Shown: one piece after another, positions 9,501 through 17,600 of the stretch | How positions within the stretch are numbered: position 1 is the first letter of the stretch | Layout: each line of letters begins with the position of its first letter | Source of the DNA: Agromyces humatus | GTDB lineage: Bacteria; Actinomycetota; Actinomycetes; Actinomycetales; Microbacteriaceae | DNA length: 64,000 bases | Assembly: GCF_021228295.1 (NCBI RefSeq) | Contig: NZ_JAJQPD010000006.1 | Location: forward strand, 62,001-126,000 | Direction of reading: 5' to 3' | The notes under the pieces: model-generated | The model's input: only the letters and a program-made list of their open reading frames with translations | The model's database searches: none | Told to the model about the DNA's origin: nothing | Position numbers and translations under genes: made by a program

Positions 9501-12081
9501 CCGCTGCCACGCCGCCCGCGAGGGCGTCGGGGAAGTTGAGGCCGTTGGTGATGTAGGCGACCGGGATCCCCGGTCCGTCGGCGGGCGGGGTCGGGAAGGT
9601 GTCGAAGCTGATCCTCGCCGCCGTCTCGAACCGGTTCGCACCGGCGAGTCGAGCGAAGAAGTCCTCGCCCTGCAGCTGGCCGTCCACGATCAGCGACGCC
9701 GCATTGCGCTTCTCGTCGATCGTGTCGGCCGCGATGATCGTCGGGTGCGTGCCGTACGCCGCCACGAAGTTGATGAGCGACGCCGTGCTCGTCGAACGAC
9801 CGAAGTTGTCTCCGTTCTTGATGTTCGCTCCGAAGTCCCTCCAGTCGGCGTACGGTTCGAGCACTGCGTTGCCGGTGCGCTCGAAGAGCGTCTGGCGCAC
9901 CTCCTGCAGCGGCGGCACGCCGGTGTCGCGGCCACGCATCAGGTTGAGCGACGGCAGGTCGAGCGGCAGACCGAGCAGGTTGTTGCGCAGCGTGTCGACC
10001 ACGTGCTGGTCGATCTGGCTGCCCCTCGCCGCGGTCATGCCGTTGATGAGCGAACCGGCTGCCTCTTCGGCCGGCACCGTGCCGCCGTTGTCGTACAGCC
10101 CGGGATTCAGGAATCCCTCGAGCAATGGGACATCCTGGAACTGCGTCGGCGGAGCACCGCTCGTCGTCGCGTCGACCGCGGTGCGTCCGATCGTGTCGGT
10201 CATCATCGAGTGGCCGAACCGGTACACCGTGTGCGCGAACTCGGCGAAGATCGCCGGGTCGAGCGAGTTGTTGTAGCCGTTCTCGTTTCCGACGATCTCA
10301 CCCACGGGGGCGAGCTTGCGAGCGAACTCCTCGAACACGAGGTGCTGGTACTGCATCTCAGTCGCGAACTTCGCCGCCTGGAAGAGTCGCTGCTCGTACG
10401 TCCAGTCGTCGGCCTCGGGCTGTGGCAGCTCATGGCCCGCCTTCGCGTCGACGGTGTAGTTGTGCGGCAGTCCGTGGAAGGCGTCGCTGAACGCCTGACG
10501 CACACCGTCGTCGGCCGCCGACTCGGGGTTGAGCAACTCGGGCCGCAGGCCGTTGAGCACGTCCTCGATCTGACCGACCATGCGGTTGTGCTCGGCGTGG
10601 AAGACCGCGTGAACCGCCGTCAGGCCGATGTTCTCGTTGACACGGCCGTCACCGGCCATGAAGTGCTCGTCGAGCGTCGCATTGTCGTAACCCGTGAGCA
10701 CCGGCTGGCCGTTGCCGTCGAGAATGGGGTCGCCGTTCGCGTCGAACCGCGGCAGCAGGTTGCCGTTCGCGTCGACGACGGGAGTCGAGCCGTGCGCGAT
10801 GTCGTCGAGGAACGCGTGCCCCGTGCCGACGGCGTTGTCGGGTACCGCGACTCCGCCCGGGCCGGCGGGCACCAGCGACGTGACGCCTGCAGCGTCGGCC
10901 ACCACGAACTGCGGGTAGCCGTTCGCGCCGGGGATGAAGTTGCCGTACGCGTCGGTCGCCAGCAGCGGGATGTCGAGCAGGTCGGCGTCGGTGAGCTGGA
11001 TGCCGAGGACGTCATTGGCTTGCGCCTTCACATCGCGCCACTGGGCCATGCCGCCCGTGACGCCCTCGATCAGGTGACCGGTCGCCTGCGGTTCGCCGCC
11101 GACGAGCGTGTACGCACGCAGGAACACCTGGTGCGACGGGTGCGACGCGTAGGTCTGGTTCTGGTCGATGAACGGGCTCGTGATGTTCTTGGTCTCGGTC
11201 GTCGGGTTGCCCGCCGCGTTTTCGACCCGCGTCGCCCGCGAGAGGGTGATGAAGTTCGTCGGCGAGCCCGCGACGAACAGTGGGTCATCGGGCTGCAGGG
11301 GCACGACGATCGTGCCGTTCCCGCCCTTGCCGACGAGGTCGAGGCCGTGGTCGAAGAACTGCCCGAAGAAGCCCATGAAGGTGTTGAACGGCGCCGAAAG
11401 TCCCTCATCGGGGGCGGTGTTCGGCGTGACCACGCGGCCGTCGATTCCGGGAACCTCGGATGCGAATCCCTCTGCGACCGCGTCTTGGATCGCGGGGTTG
11501 GTCATGTTCTGGTCGACGACGAGGTTGCTCACCGTTCGGGGGTCGGAGTCGTAGACGACGCCGTCGGTCTGCTGGTAGCAGGTCGTGCCGGCTGCGCACA
11601 TCGCGGTCTGCGCCGGGGTGTTGGCCGGGAATCCCAGGGATGCGACCGCCGGGTCGGCCTGTCGCCAGTACGCCGGGACGAGCCGCGGGAACGCGACGTC
11701 GGCGGCGCCGAACTGGCTGCCTGCGAGGTTCGGGTTGATGTTGTTCTCTTCGCCGGAGACGGTGCGAAGGCCCGTGGGCTTCGAGTCCGTCGCCGCGCAC
11801 TTGCGCGGTTCGGCGGGCGTCGGCGCGCACAGGATCGCGTTGCCGGCCGCGTGCGACTCCGAGACCTGGATCTGTCGGAGGATGAACTCCAGGTCGTTCT
11901 GGGTGAGCACGAAGGCCGGATCGTCGTCGGTGGCGGCGAACGCCGGTGGTGCGCTCGATGGCGACGTCAGGTTGCCGATCAGGAGGGTTGCGATCGCGGT
12001 GATCATGGCGATCGCCACGAGCCACAGTCGCCTCGGGTCACGCAGACCGTCAGCGGCTGGTAGGGCAGTTCGAGTACTCAC
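6598..12081 (-). CDS. Giant secreted haem peroxidase with nested CWB2 repeats and RTX repeats, paralogue 2
   Basis: A 1827-residue predicted surface haem peroxidase. Signal peptide: RDPRR, a hydrophobic core, then cleavage near AFA-A. Peroxidase residues are intact: GQFFDHG (about 244), GDGRVNE with Arg and Glu (about 479-482), the proximal His in YRFGHSMM (about 624) and LNLMRGRD (about 715). CWB2 repeats with the usual NFPDALAGG and VVLGGTGAVS signatures fill about 809-1120. The peroxidase then continues with FWIGGLAER (about 1150) and DRFYYLFRN. RTX repeats cover about 1260-1430 and again near 1565; an Ig-like module covers about 1707-1827. There is no LPXTG motif, so CWB2 is the likely wall anchor. 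Start is GTG 12081 with AAGGAG 6 nt upstream. This is the most diverged of the three paralogues. Confidence 0.93.
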   Translation of the reverse strand: MSTRTALPAADGLRDPRRLWLVAIAMITAIATLLIGNLTSPSSAPPAFAATDDDPAFVLTQNDLEFILRQIQVSESHAAGNAILCAPTPAEPRKCAATDSKPTGLRTVSGEENNINPNLAGSQFGAADVAFPRLVPAYWRQADPAVASLGFPANTPAQTAMCAAGTTCYQQTDGVVYDSDPRTVSNLVVDQNMTNPAIQDAVAEGFASEVPGIDGRVVTPNTAPDEGLSAPFNTFMGFFGQFFDHGLDLVGKGGNGTIVVPLQPDDPLFVAGSPTNFITLSRATRVENAAGNPTTETKNITSPFIDQNQTYASHPSHQVFLRAYTLVGGEPQATGHLIEGVTGGMAQWRDVKAQANDVLGIQLTDADLLDIPLLATDAYGNFIPGANGYPQFVVADAAGVTSLVPAGPGGVAVPDNAVGTGHAFLDDIAHGSTPVVDANGNLLPRFDANGDPILDGNGQPVLTGYDNATLDEHFMAGDGRVNENIGLTAVHAVFHAEHNRMVGQIEDVLNGLRPELLNPESAADDGVRQAFSDAFHGLPHNYTVDAKAGHELPQPEADDWTYEQRLFQAAKFATEMQYQHLVFEEFARKLAPVGEIVGNENGYNNSLDPAIFAEFAHTVYRFGHSMMTDTIGRTAVDATTSGAPPTQFQDVPLLEGFLNPGLYDNGGTVPAEEAAGSLINGMTAARGSQIDQHVVDTLRNNLLGLPLDLPSLNLMRGRDTGVPPLQEVRQTLFERTGNAVLEPYADWRDFGANIKNGDNFGRSTSTASLINFVAAYGTHPTIIAADTIDEKRNAASLIVDGQLQGEDFFARLAGANRFETAARISFDTFPTPPADGPGIPVAYITNGLNFPDALAGGVAAAAEGGPILLTNANTPGEIGAATAGELIRLRPQRIVVLGGTGAVSTASLTALANYTDGQVVRIGGSDRFATAAQIAQGFAAPGVSRVFIANGLNYADALAASAVGARDGSPILLATPTTLPQATRNALAALDPAQIVIVGGTGAVSSGVANALTAYGPVTRVAGADRYATAVAISQRFFTSAERVYIATGTNFPDALAGGVAAGLNNAPLLLVPSGAVPASVMNEIARLGATQIRVLGGTGAVSSAIEAQLFNAFAPPSPVVPADRFAFMDGTGAWADVAGETVTGLEDVEFWIGGLAERLQPFQSMLGSTFEYVFTTQLENLQFADRFYYLFRNPGQQLFSALEGNTFSDMIQRNTDASNLPADIFSVADEVFDIDALPNPLPDALEATATSMRWFGPEHVEFHGNDAANNLRGDEGDDAIWGYGGNDRIEGGAGADSLVGGTGDDIITDIQGDENIKGKQGNDVISTGNGFDLAIGGLGDDFITNGSDEKGVFGGLGDDIVLGTDGRLVVQGNEGNDWLESGIHGDLMQGDNADQQQNDTLGGDDVVLAGGNIDDVEGEGGDDIIVGRESGTTRFLGNLGYDWVSFYGETVNMDIDLSIFLEQTGEDPQRDRYDQLEAVSGGAGNDTILGTLVDGDILQPEDAIFHKLSQRALDLVDGFEALLRPAGADYSAPFLPADPFNPLEPQLTNQVMLGGAGSDVINGRGGSDFIDGDSVLQVQLGYLDERFNSATEISARMLSGEINPGAVDIFRSIVNAAGATDVDSAQYVGDVLDYSITNLGGGYWRVEPLDPANPPLIVSPIDPETIFPEDGFDVLVNVEQLLFANGGCLDITGDEPVSCVPAGEVALTLTDPITVPTEGEPVTATVTLPDGVTPVGDLQFSWQTSAVATGPWALAVDANGPVGPDVPGELVSTYEPSTDAADPLNTDVGKFIRVVVQYQVLVGGVLESRTIVGAPLPDPVAAAPAP

Positions 12082-12200
12082 GGGGCGCTCCTTGAGACGT
12101 GGCGGCCCTGACGGATCCGCCGGAATGAACCCACCCGGTGCCCCGACGTCGCTGCCGGGATCCCGCAATGGTCGGCGCATGAAACCGGCCACTGCGCCAG

Positions 12201-12264
12201 TTCTAACCCCGTTATCGAGTCATGCTCAAGATGCAGAAACCAAATTCCCCCCGTACTGGGGGAC
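12201..12264 (-). promoter_or_regulatory. Conserved promoter and operator of peroxidase paralogue 2
   Basis: Minus strand: inverted repeat GTCCCCCAGTACGGGGGGAA (12264-12245), 15 nt, -35 TTGAGC (12229-12224), 17 nt, -10 TTAGAA (12206-12201). The leader to the GTG start is about 115 nt. The operator begins only 18 nt after the stop of the upstream MMPL gene, so the paralogue has its own promoter even if read-through from the MMPL gene also occurs. Confidence 0.75.
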
Positions 12265-12282
12265 AATGTGAGGTTCGCTCAA

Positions 12283-14499
12283 CTACCGGACAACGAGGTC
12301 CGTTTCGGCTTCGCGAGACGCGTCACGCGAGAGCGCGCCGGGCCACCAGATCCCCGGCCCGATGTCGTACGCCAGTGCAGGCACGAGCAGCGTGCGAACT
12401 ACGAACGTGTCGAGGAGCACGCCGAACGCCACGATGAACGCGATCTGAGTCAGGAAGAGCAGCGGCAACACACCCAGGGCGGCGAAGGTCGCTGCGAGCA
12501 CGATGCCCGCCGAGGTGATCACGCCCCCGGTCAACACGAGGGCGCGCAGCAACCCACGTCGAGTTCCATGCGCGAACGCCTCCTCGCGAGCGCGCGTCAT
12601 CAGGAAGATGTTGTAGTCGACCCCGAGCGCGACGAGGAAGACGAATGCGAACAGGGGCACCGTGGGGTCTGCTCCGCCGAACCCGAACACCGTGTTGAAG
12701 ATCACGGCCGAGAAACCGAGCGCGGCCGCGTAGGAGAGGGCGACGCTGCCGATCAGGATCAGCGGTGCGACGACAGCGCGCAGCAGCACCATGAGCACGA
12801 CGAGGATCGCGACGAGCACGAGCGGGATGATGAGCGTACGATCGGCGATGGCAGCCTCGTTGCCATCGACGTCGATCGCGGTCTGGCCGCCCACGAGGAT
12901 GTCGCTGCTCAGGGCATCGAGCGCCGACCTCAGCTCCATCACACTCGCCTCGGCATCCGTCGTGTCGGCCGCCGACGTGAGCGTCATTTCGAGCAGCACC
13001 CGGTCGTCGACGACGATCGGTGCGAGGGCGATGCCCGCGCCCTCGGCGAACGGTTGAACCCCCTCTGGGGTGATCGGTGTCGGCCCTCCGAGCGTCGCGA
13101 TGCGCACCGAGTCCACCCCGTCGACCTCGAGCGCGGTCGCCGTGGCCTCGAGCATCGTGTCGACGTCCGACACCACGATCGCGGGCGTGCCGGCACCTGC
13201 GGGGAAGTGTTCGGCGATTACGTGCAGCCCGTCACGCGCCTGCGACTCGCCGAGCACGTACTCGCTCGACGGCGATCCGTCGGCGCGTAGCTGGGTCAGG
13301 CCGAGCGCCATGACCGCGAGCAGGAGCGTCGCGACGACCCAGACCGCGCGCGGTCGGCGGGCGATGGTCCGTGCCAGTCGCGCCCAGACGCCCACTCCCT
13401 CGAGCACGTCGGCATGCGTCGGGTCGGTGGCGACGGATTTCAGGTGTCGTGGCCAGAATGCGGCGCGACCAGCCCACAAGAGCAGCACCGGAAGCAGCGT
13501 GAACGCCGCGAGCAGCGCGAACACGATGCCGATCGCGGCGACCGGACCGAGCGTGCGGTTCGAATCGAGTTGGCTGAAGAGCAGCACCATGAGCGCGACG
13601 ATCACGGTCGCGCCCGACGCGAGGATCGGCTGCCACGAACCCTTGAGCGCTTCGAGCGTCGCATCCCACCGCGAATCGCGTCGCGCGAGCGCCTCGGTGT
13701 AGCGCGATACGTAGAGCAGTGCGTAGTTGGTCGTCGCCCCGACGACCAGGATCAGCAGAATGCCCTGCGTCTGACCGGCGAGCAGGATGACCCCGCTGCG
13801 AGCCAGGGCTGAGACGACGAGCACCGCGCCGCACAAGGCCGAGAGACTGGTCACGAGCACGATGATCGGCAACATGACCGACCGGTACACGATGATGAGC
13901 ACGAGCAGCACGGCGGCGAGGGCGACGAGCAGCAGCAGCCCGTCGATGCCCTGGAACGCGGTGATGATGTCGCTCGCGAATCCCGCCGGTCCGGTGACGT
14001 AGACCGCCGTGTCCTCGGGCACGAGGGCCAGCAGCCCCGCGCGCAACCCGGCGACGGACTCGTCGATCTCGCCGGCCGAGGCGACGGGGATCACGAGCTC
14101 GGCAGCCAAGCCGTCGTCGGAGACGATCATGGGCGTCGCGTTGAACGAGCGGACGCCATCGATCGCCGGCAGCCGGGTGACCGCCCGTTCGAGAGCGAGT
14201 TCGGTCGCATCATCGATGGGCGTCTCGCGCTCGAAGACGACGACCGCGTACGTCACGCCTTCGAGGGCGAACTCGCGCTGCAGCTCGTTCACCCGCGTCG
14301 ACTCGGCACTTGCGGGCAGGAACTGCACCCGATCGTTCGTGGAGAGCTCGCCGAGCTGGCTGAACATGCGCCCGCCGACGAGGAAGACGACGATCCAGGC
14401 GAGCGTGAGCACGACGGGCACCCCGATGCGCACCCAGCGGTGCGGTCGATCGGGCCTCGCGGCCGGTGGGGCGGCCTGCGGGCGGGTTCGGGTCTTCAT
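12283..14499 (-). CDS. MMPL/RND-family membrane transporter
   Basis: A 738-residue polytopic membrane protein of the MMPL branch of the RND superfamily, which exports lipids or other hydrophobic compounds using the proton gradient. One N-terminal helix (IGVPVVLTLAWIVVFLVGG) is followed by a large outer domain, a five-helix block that includes GQTQGILLILVVGATTNYALLYVSRY, a second outer domain and a second block with FVFLVALGVDYNIFLMTRAREE. This two-halves layout is complete. Start is ATG 14499 with AAAGGG upstream; open sequence further upstream lacks a plausible start. A TATATG element at 14555-14550 may be its -10. It lies between paralogues 3 and 2 and reads in the same direction. A role linked to them is only inferred. 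Confidence 0.9.
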   Translation of the reverse strand: MKTRTRPQAAPPAARPDRPHRWVRIGVPVVLTLAWIVVFLVGGRMFSQLGELSTNDRVQFLPASAESTRVNELQREFALEGVTYAVVVFERETPIDDATELALERAVTRLPAIDGVRSFNATPMIVSDDGLAAELVIPVASAGEIDESVAGLRAGLLALVPEDTAVYVTGPAGFASDIITAFQGIDGLLLLVALAAVLLVLIIVYRSVMLPIIVLVTSLSALCGAVLVVSALARSGVILLAGQTQGILLILVVGATTNYALLYVSRYTEALARRDSRWDATLEALKGSWQPILASGATVIVALMVLLFSQLDSNRTLGPVAAIGIVFALLAAFTLLPVLLLWAGRAAFWPRHLKSVATDPTHADVLEGVGVWARLARTIARRPRAVWVVATLLLAVMALGLTQLRADGSPSSEYVLGESQARDGLHVIAEHFPAGAGTPAIVVSDVDTMLEATATALEVDGVDSVRIATLGGPTPITPEGVQPFAEGAGIALAPIVVDDRVLLEMTLTSAADTTDAEASVMELRSALDALSSDILVGGQTAIDVDGNEAAIADRTLIIPLVLVAILVVLMVLLRAVVAPLILIGSVALSYAAALGFSAVIFNTVFGFGGADPTVPLFAFVFLVALGVDYNIFLMTRAREEAFAHGTRRGLLRALVLTGGVITSAGIVLAATFAALGVLPLLFLTQIAFIVAFGVLLDTFVVRTLLVPALAYDIGPGIWWPGALSRDASREAETDLVVR

Positions 14500-14568
14500 G
14501 GGACACCCTTTCGACGTCTCGACACGGCGCCTCTCTGCGCTGCGCCGACCATATACCGGGGAAGCGGA

Positions 14569-14597
14569 GTGCGGGGCCTGCAACGCAGACCCCGCAC
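14569..14597 (-). terminator. Hairpin downstream of peroxidase paralogue 3
   Basis: A 13-bp stem with a 3-nt loop (arms GTGCGGGGTCTGC and GCAGGCCCCGCAC on the minus strand) starts 20 nt past the stop. One position is a U-G pair on the minus transcript but a C-A mismatch on the plus, so it is built to fold in the minus RNA. No U-tract follows. Confidence 0.65.
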
Positions 14598-14617
14598 CCC
14601 GATGACTCACCCGATCA

Positions 14618-17600
14618 TCAGACCGGCGGCGAGTACGCTGCCGACGTCGGGCTCTCCACGGTGCCGAACAGGTCGGTGTAGGTGACCTGGACGGTGATCG
14701 CCGTCCCGGCGTCTGCTGCCACCGGCGTGTAGGTGGAGTTGGTCGCCCCGTCGATCGCGACGCCATCACGGAACCACTGGTAGGTGAATCCGGGATCGTC
14801 CTCGTTGAACCCGTCGCCGTCGAGCGGTGCCTGCACGGTGAGCAGGCCGCTCGGCGACACGATGATCACCGGAGCGGTCGGCACATCGTTGACGTTGCCC
14901 ACGGCGTTCGTCGTCGGTTGCGACGTCGCGATGTGGGTGACGCCGGTCGCGTCCTGGTAGGTGACCGTCGCTCGCAGGACGAACCCGACCGCCGAATCAC
15001 CTGGCGTGAACGTCACCGGGCTGATCGGCTGACCCGCCGGGACCGCGACCGAGGTCAGCTGCTCCCACTCGCTGATCACGCCACCCTCGCCCTCGCCTGC
15101 CCACCACGTGTACGTGGCGTTGGTGAGGCCGGTGAGGTCGATCGGGTCGGTCGTTCCCGGTGCGACGAGCGTCGCGGTGAGCGACTCGTCCTCCATCGGG
15201 CTGTCGGTCGAGAGCGCGAGCTCAGCCGTGACCTCGCACTCATCCCAGCCGTCGCCTGCAGCGTTGATCGTCGCGCACCCGTCGGCGAACTGCAGCACCT
15301 CGAAGCCACGGATCACGTCGGTGCCGTCGGACTCCTCGGCTTCGGCGACGAGCGTGTGGGCGATCTGCCAGTACCCGTCGGGGAGCGCCGTGATCTCGTA
15401 CGCCTCCGCCGGGTTGTTGTAGAACGCCGTGTCGCTCGATGCGGCCGCGTCGGTCTCGTCGATGACGATCTCACGGACGATGTCGAGGTCGCCCGGGTTG
15501 ATCTCACCCGAGAACACCCTCGCCTGCACCTGGGCGGCACTGTCGAAGAGTTCACCGGTCGGGGTATGCACGAGCTGCACCCGCAGCATCGCGTCGCCGT
15601 CGAGGAAGTCGTTGCCTCCCCGGCCCTCGACGAGGTCGCTGCCGACGCCGCCGATGATGAGCTCGTGGACGCCGTCGGTGTCGCTCTCAGGAGTGCCCCG
15701 CAGGAAGGGCGCCGCGTAGTCGAACGGTGCGCCGGCCGGCCGCAGCAGCGCCGTCAGACCGTCGATGAGCATCAGGCTCTCCTCGGTGGCCTTCGTGAGC
15801 GGGATCTCGCTCTCGGCCAAGTCGTCCGGAGCCTTGAACGCACCGCGCAGCGTGTCGTTGCCCTGACCGCCCGAGAGTGCCTCGAGGTGGTGGAACCGCG
15901 ACAGGAGCGGGTTGTTGTGCTGGAAGACGAAGTCGATCGAGAAGTCCGCCACTGCGTTGCCCGGCTCACCGTAGTAGGTCAGCCAGTCCCACCCGAGGTT
16001 GCCCAGGTGACGATCGGTGCCGACGGCCTTGCCGACGAGGATGTCGTCGCCGCCCTCGCCTTCGATGTCGTCGTTGCCGAACCCGCCGATGACGACATCG
16101 TTGCCGCCGAGCGTGTCGTTCTGGAACTGGTCGGCATTGTCGCCCTGCAGCAGGTCGGCATGACTCGAGCCCTCGATCCAGTCGTTCTGCTCGCCGCCGA
16201 AGACGAACGAGCGGCCCGTCGTTCCGAGGTAGACGTCGTCACCCATGCCGGCGAACACCGTGTTCTCGATGTCGCCGCCCATCATGAAGTCGTCGCCGAG
16301 TCCACCGATGGCCAGGTCGACGCCGGGACCGGAGTTGATCGCGTCGTTGCCCTGCTTGCCCTTGATGTTGTCGTCGCCGAACGCGTCGGTGAGGATGTCG
16401 TCGCCGAGCCCACCGACGAGCGCGTCGTTACCGGCGCCGCCCTCGATGACGTCGTTGCCGTCATAGCCCCAGAGCGCGTCGTCGCCCTCATCACCGCGGA
16501 TGCGGTCGTCGCCCGGCGTGGCGTGGAGCTCGAGGTGCTCGTCGCCATCCCAGCGCCACGTGCCGTCGTCCTCCTGGATGAGTCCGGCCGGAAGCGGGTT
16601 CGGCAGGTTCTCGAGGTCGAGGATCGGGTCGTGCAGCGCGAAGATGTCGGCCGGCAGATTCGAGGCATCCGTGTTCCGCTGGATCATGTCCGAGAATGTG
16701 TTGCCCTCGAGTGCGGCGAACAGCTGCTGGCCCTGGTTGCGGAACAGGTAGTAGAACCGGTCACCGAACTGCAGGTTCTCGAGCTGCTTCTCGAACACGA
16801 AGTTGAACGTGGAGCCGAGCATGCCGCCGAACGGGTTGAGCCGCTCTGCAAGGCCGCCCATCCAGAAGTCGACGGTTTCGAGACCGGTGACCGTCTCGCC
16901 GCCCACGTTGGCGTACGCGCCGCGCGAGAACATGAAGTCGTCGCGGTCGGCCGGCGGCTCCAGCTGCACCGGTGCGAACTCCGCGAGTGCCTGCTCGGTC
17001 GCCGCAGTGACGACGCCGGTTCCGCCGAGGATGTGGATCGACTGCGGAGCGAGCCGTGCGAGCTCGGCCCGGATCGCGGGCGTGAGGCCGGTCGGCGGGA
17101 TAGTGATCAGCGGAGCCGAGTTGATCCCGGCGACGGGGCTGCCGGCGAGCGCGTCGGGGAAGTTCGCCCCGGTCGCGACGTACACCCGGTCGGCTCCGTC
17201 GGGGAAGAACCGCTGGCTGATCGCCAGTGCCGTGGCGTACCGGTCGGCGCCGCCGACCCGCACGACGTCACCCGTCGTGAAGTTGCCGAGCTGTGTCGCC
17301 ACGGCGGCCGACACCGCGCCCGTCTGGCCGAGTACGACGATCTCCTCCGGGTCGAGCGCGTTCAGCGCCGCGGCCGTGGTGGGGGGCAGCGACCCGGGCC
17401 GAACCAGCAGGATCGGCGAACCGTCGCGTGCTGCGACCGCGGCACCCGCGAGTGCGTCGGGGAAGTTCAGCCCGTTGGCGATGAACACCCGGTTGACCGG
17501 CGAGGTGAACTCCGCCGTCGCGATGTTCGCTGCCGTCGCGAACCGGTCGGCGCCGAAGATGCGCGTCACGGGAGCGTCGGTCACGGACACCTGGTTGAGC

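Noticed and set aside
6430..12063. A 1877-codon open frame on the plus strand, antisense to peroxidase paralogue 2 (similar ones at 2502-5528 and 14918-18091).
   Set aside because: It is a mirror effect of GC-rich codon use. The product is low-complexity Arg/Val/Asp/Glu sequence with no domains, while the minus strand encodes recognisable catalytic motifs, a signal peptide and a ribosome site.
12283..14499. The membrane transporter as a type I secretion partner for the RTX proteins.
   Set aside because: It is an MMPL/RND protein, not an ABC exporter with HlyD partner, and the RTX proteins carry Sec signal peptides.
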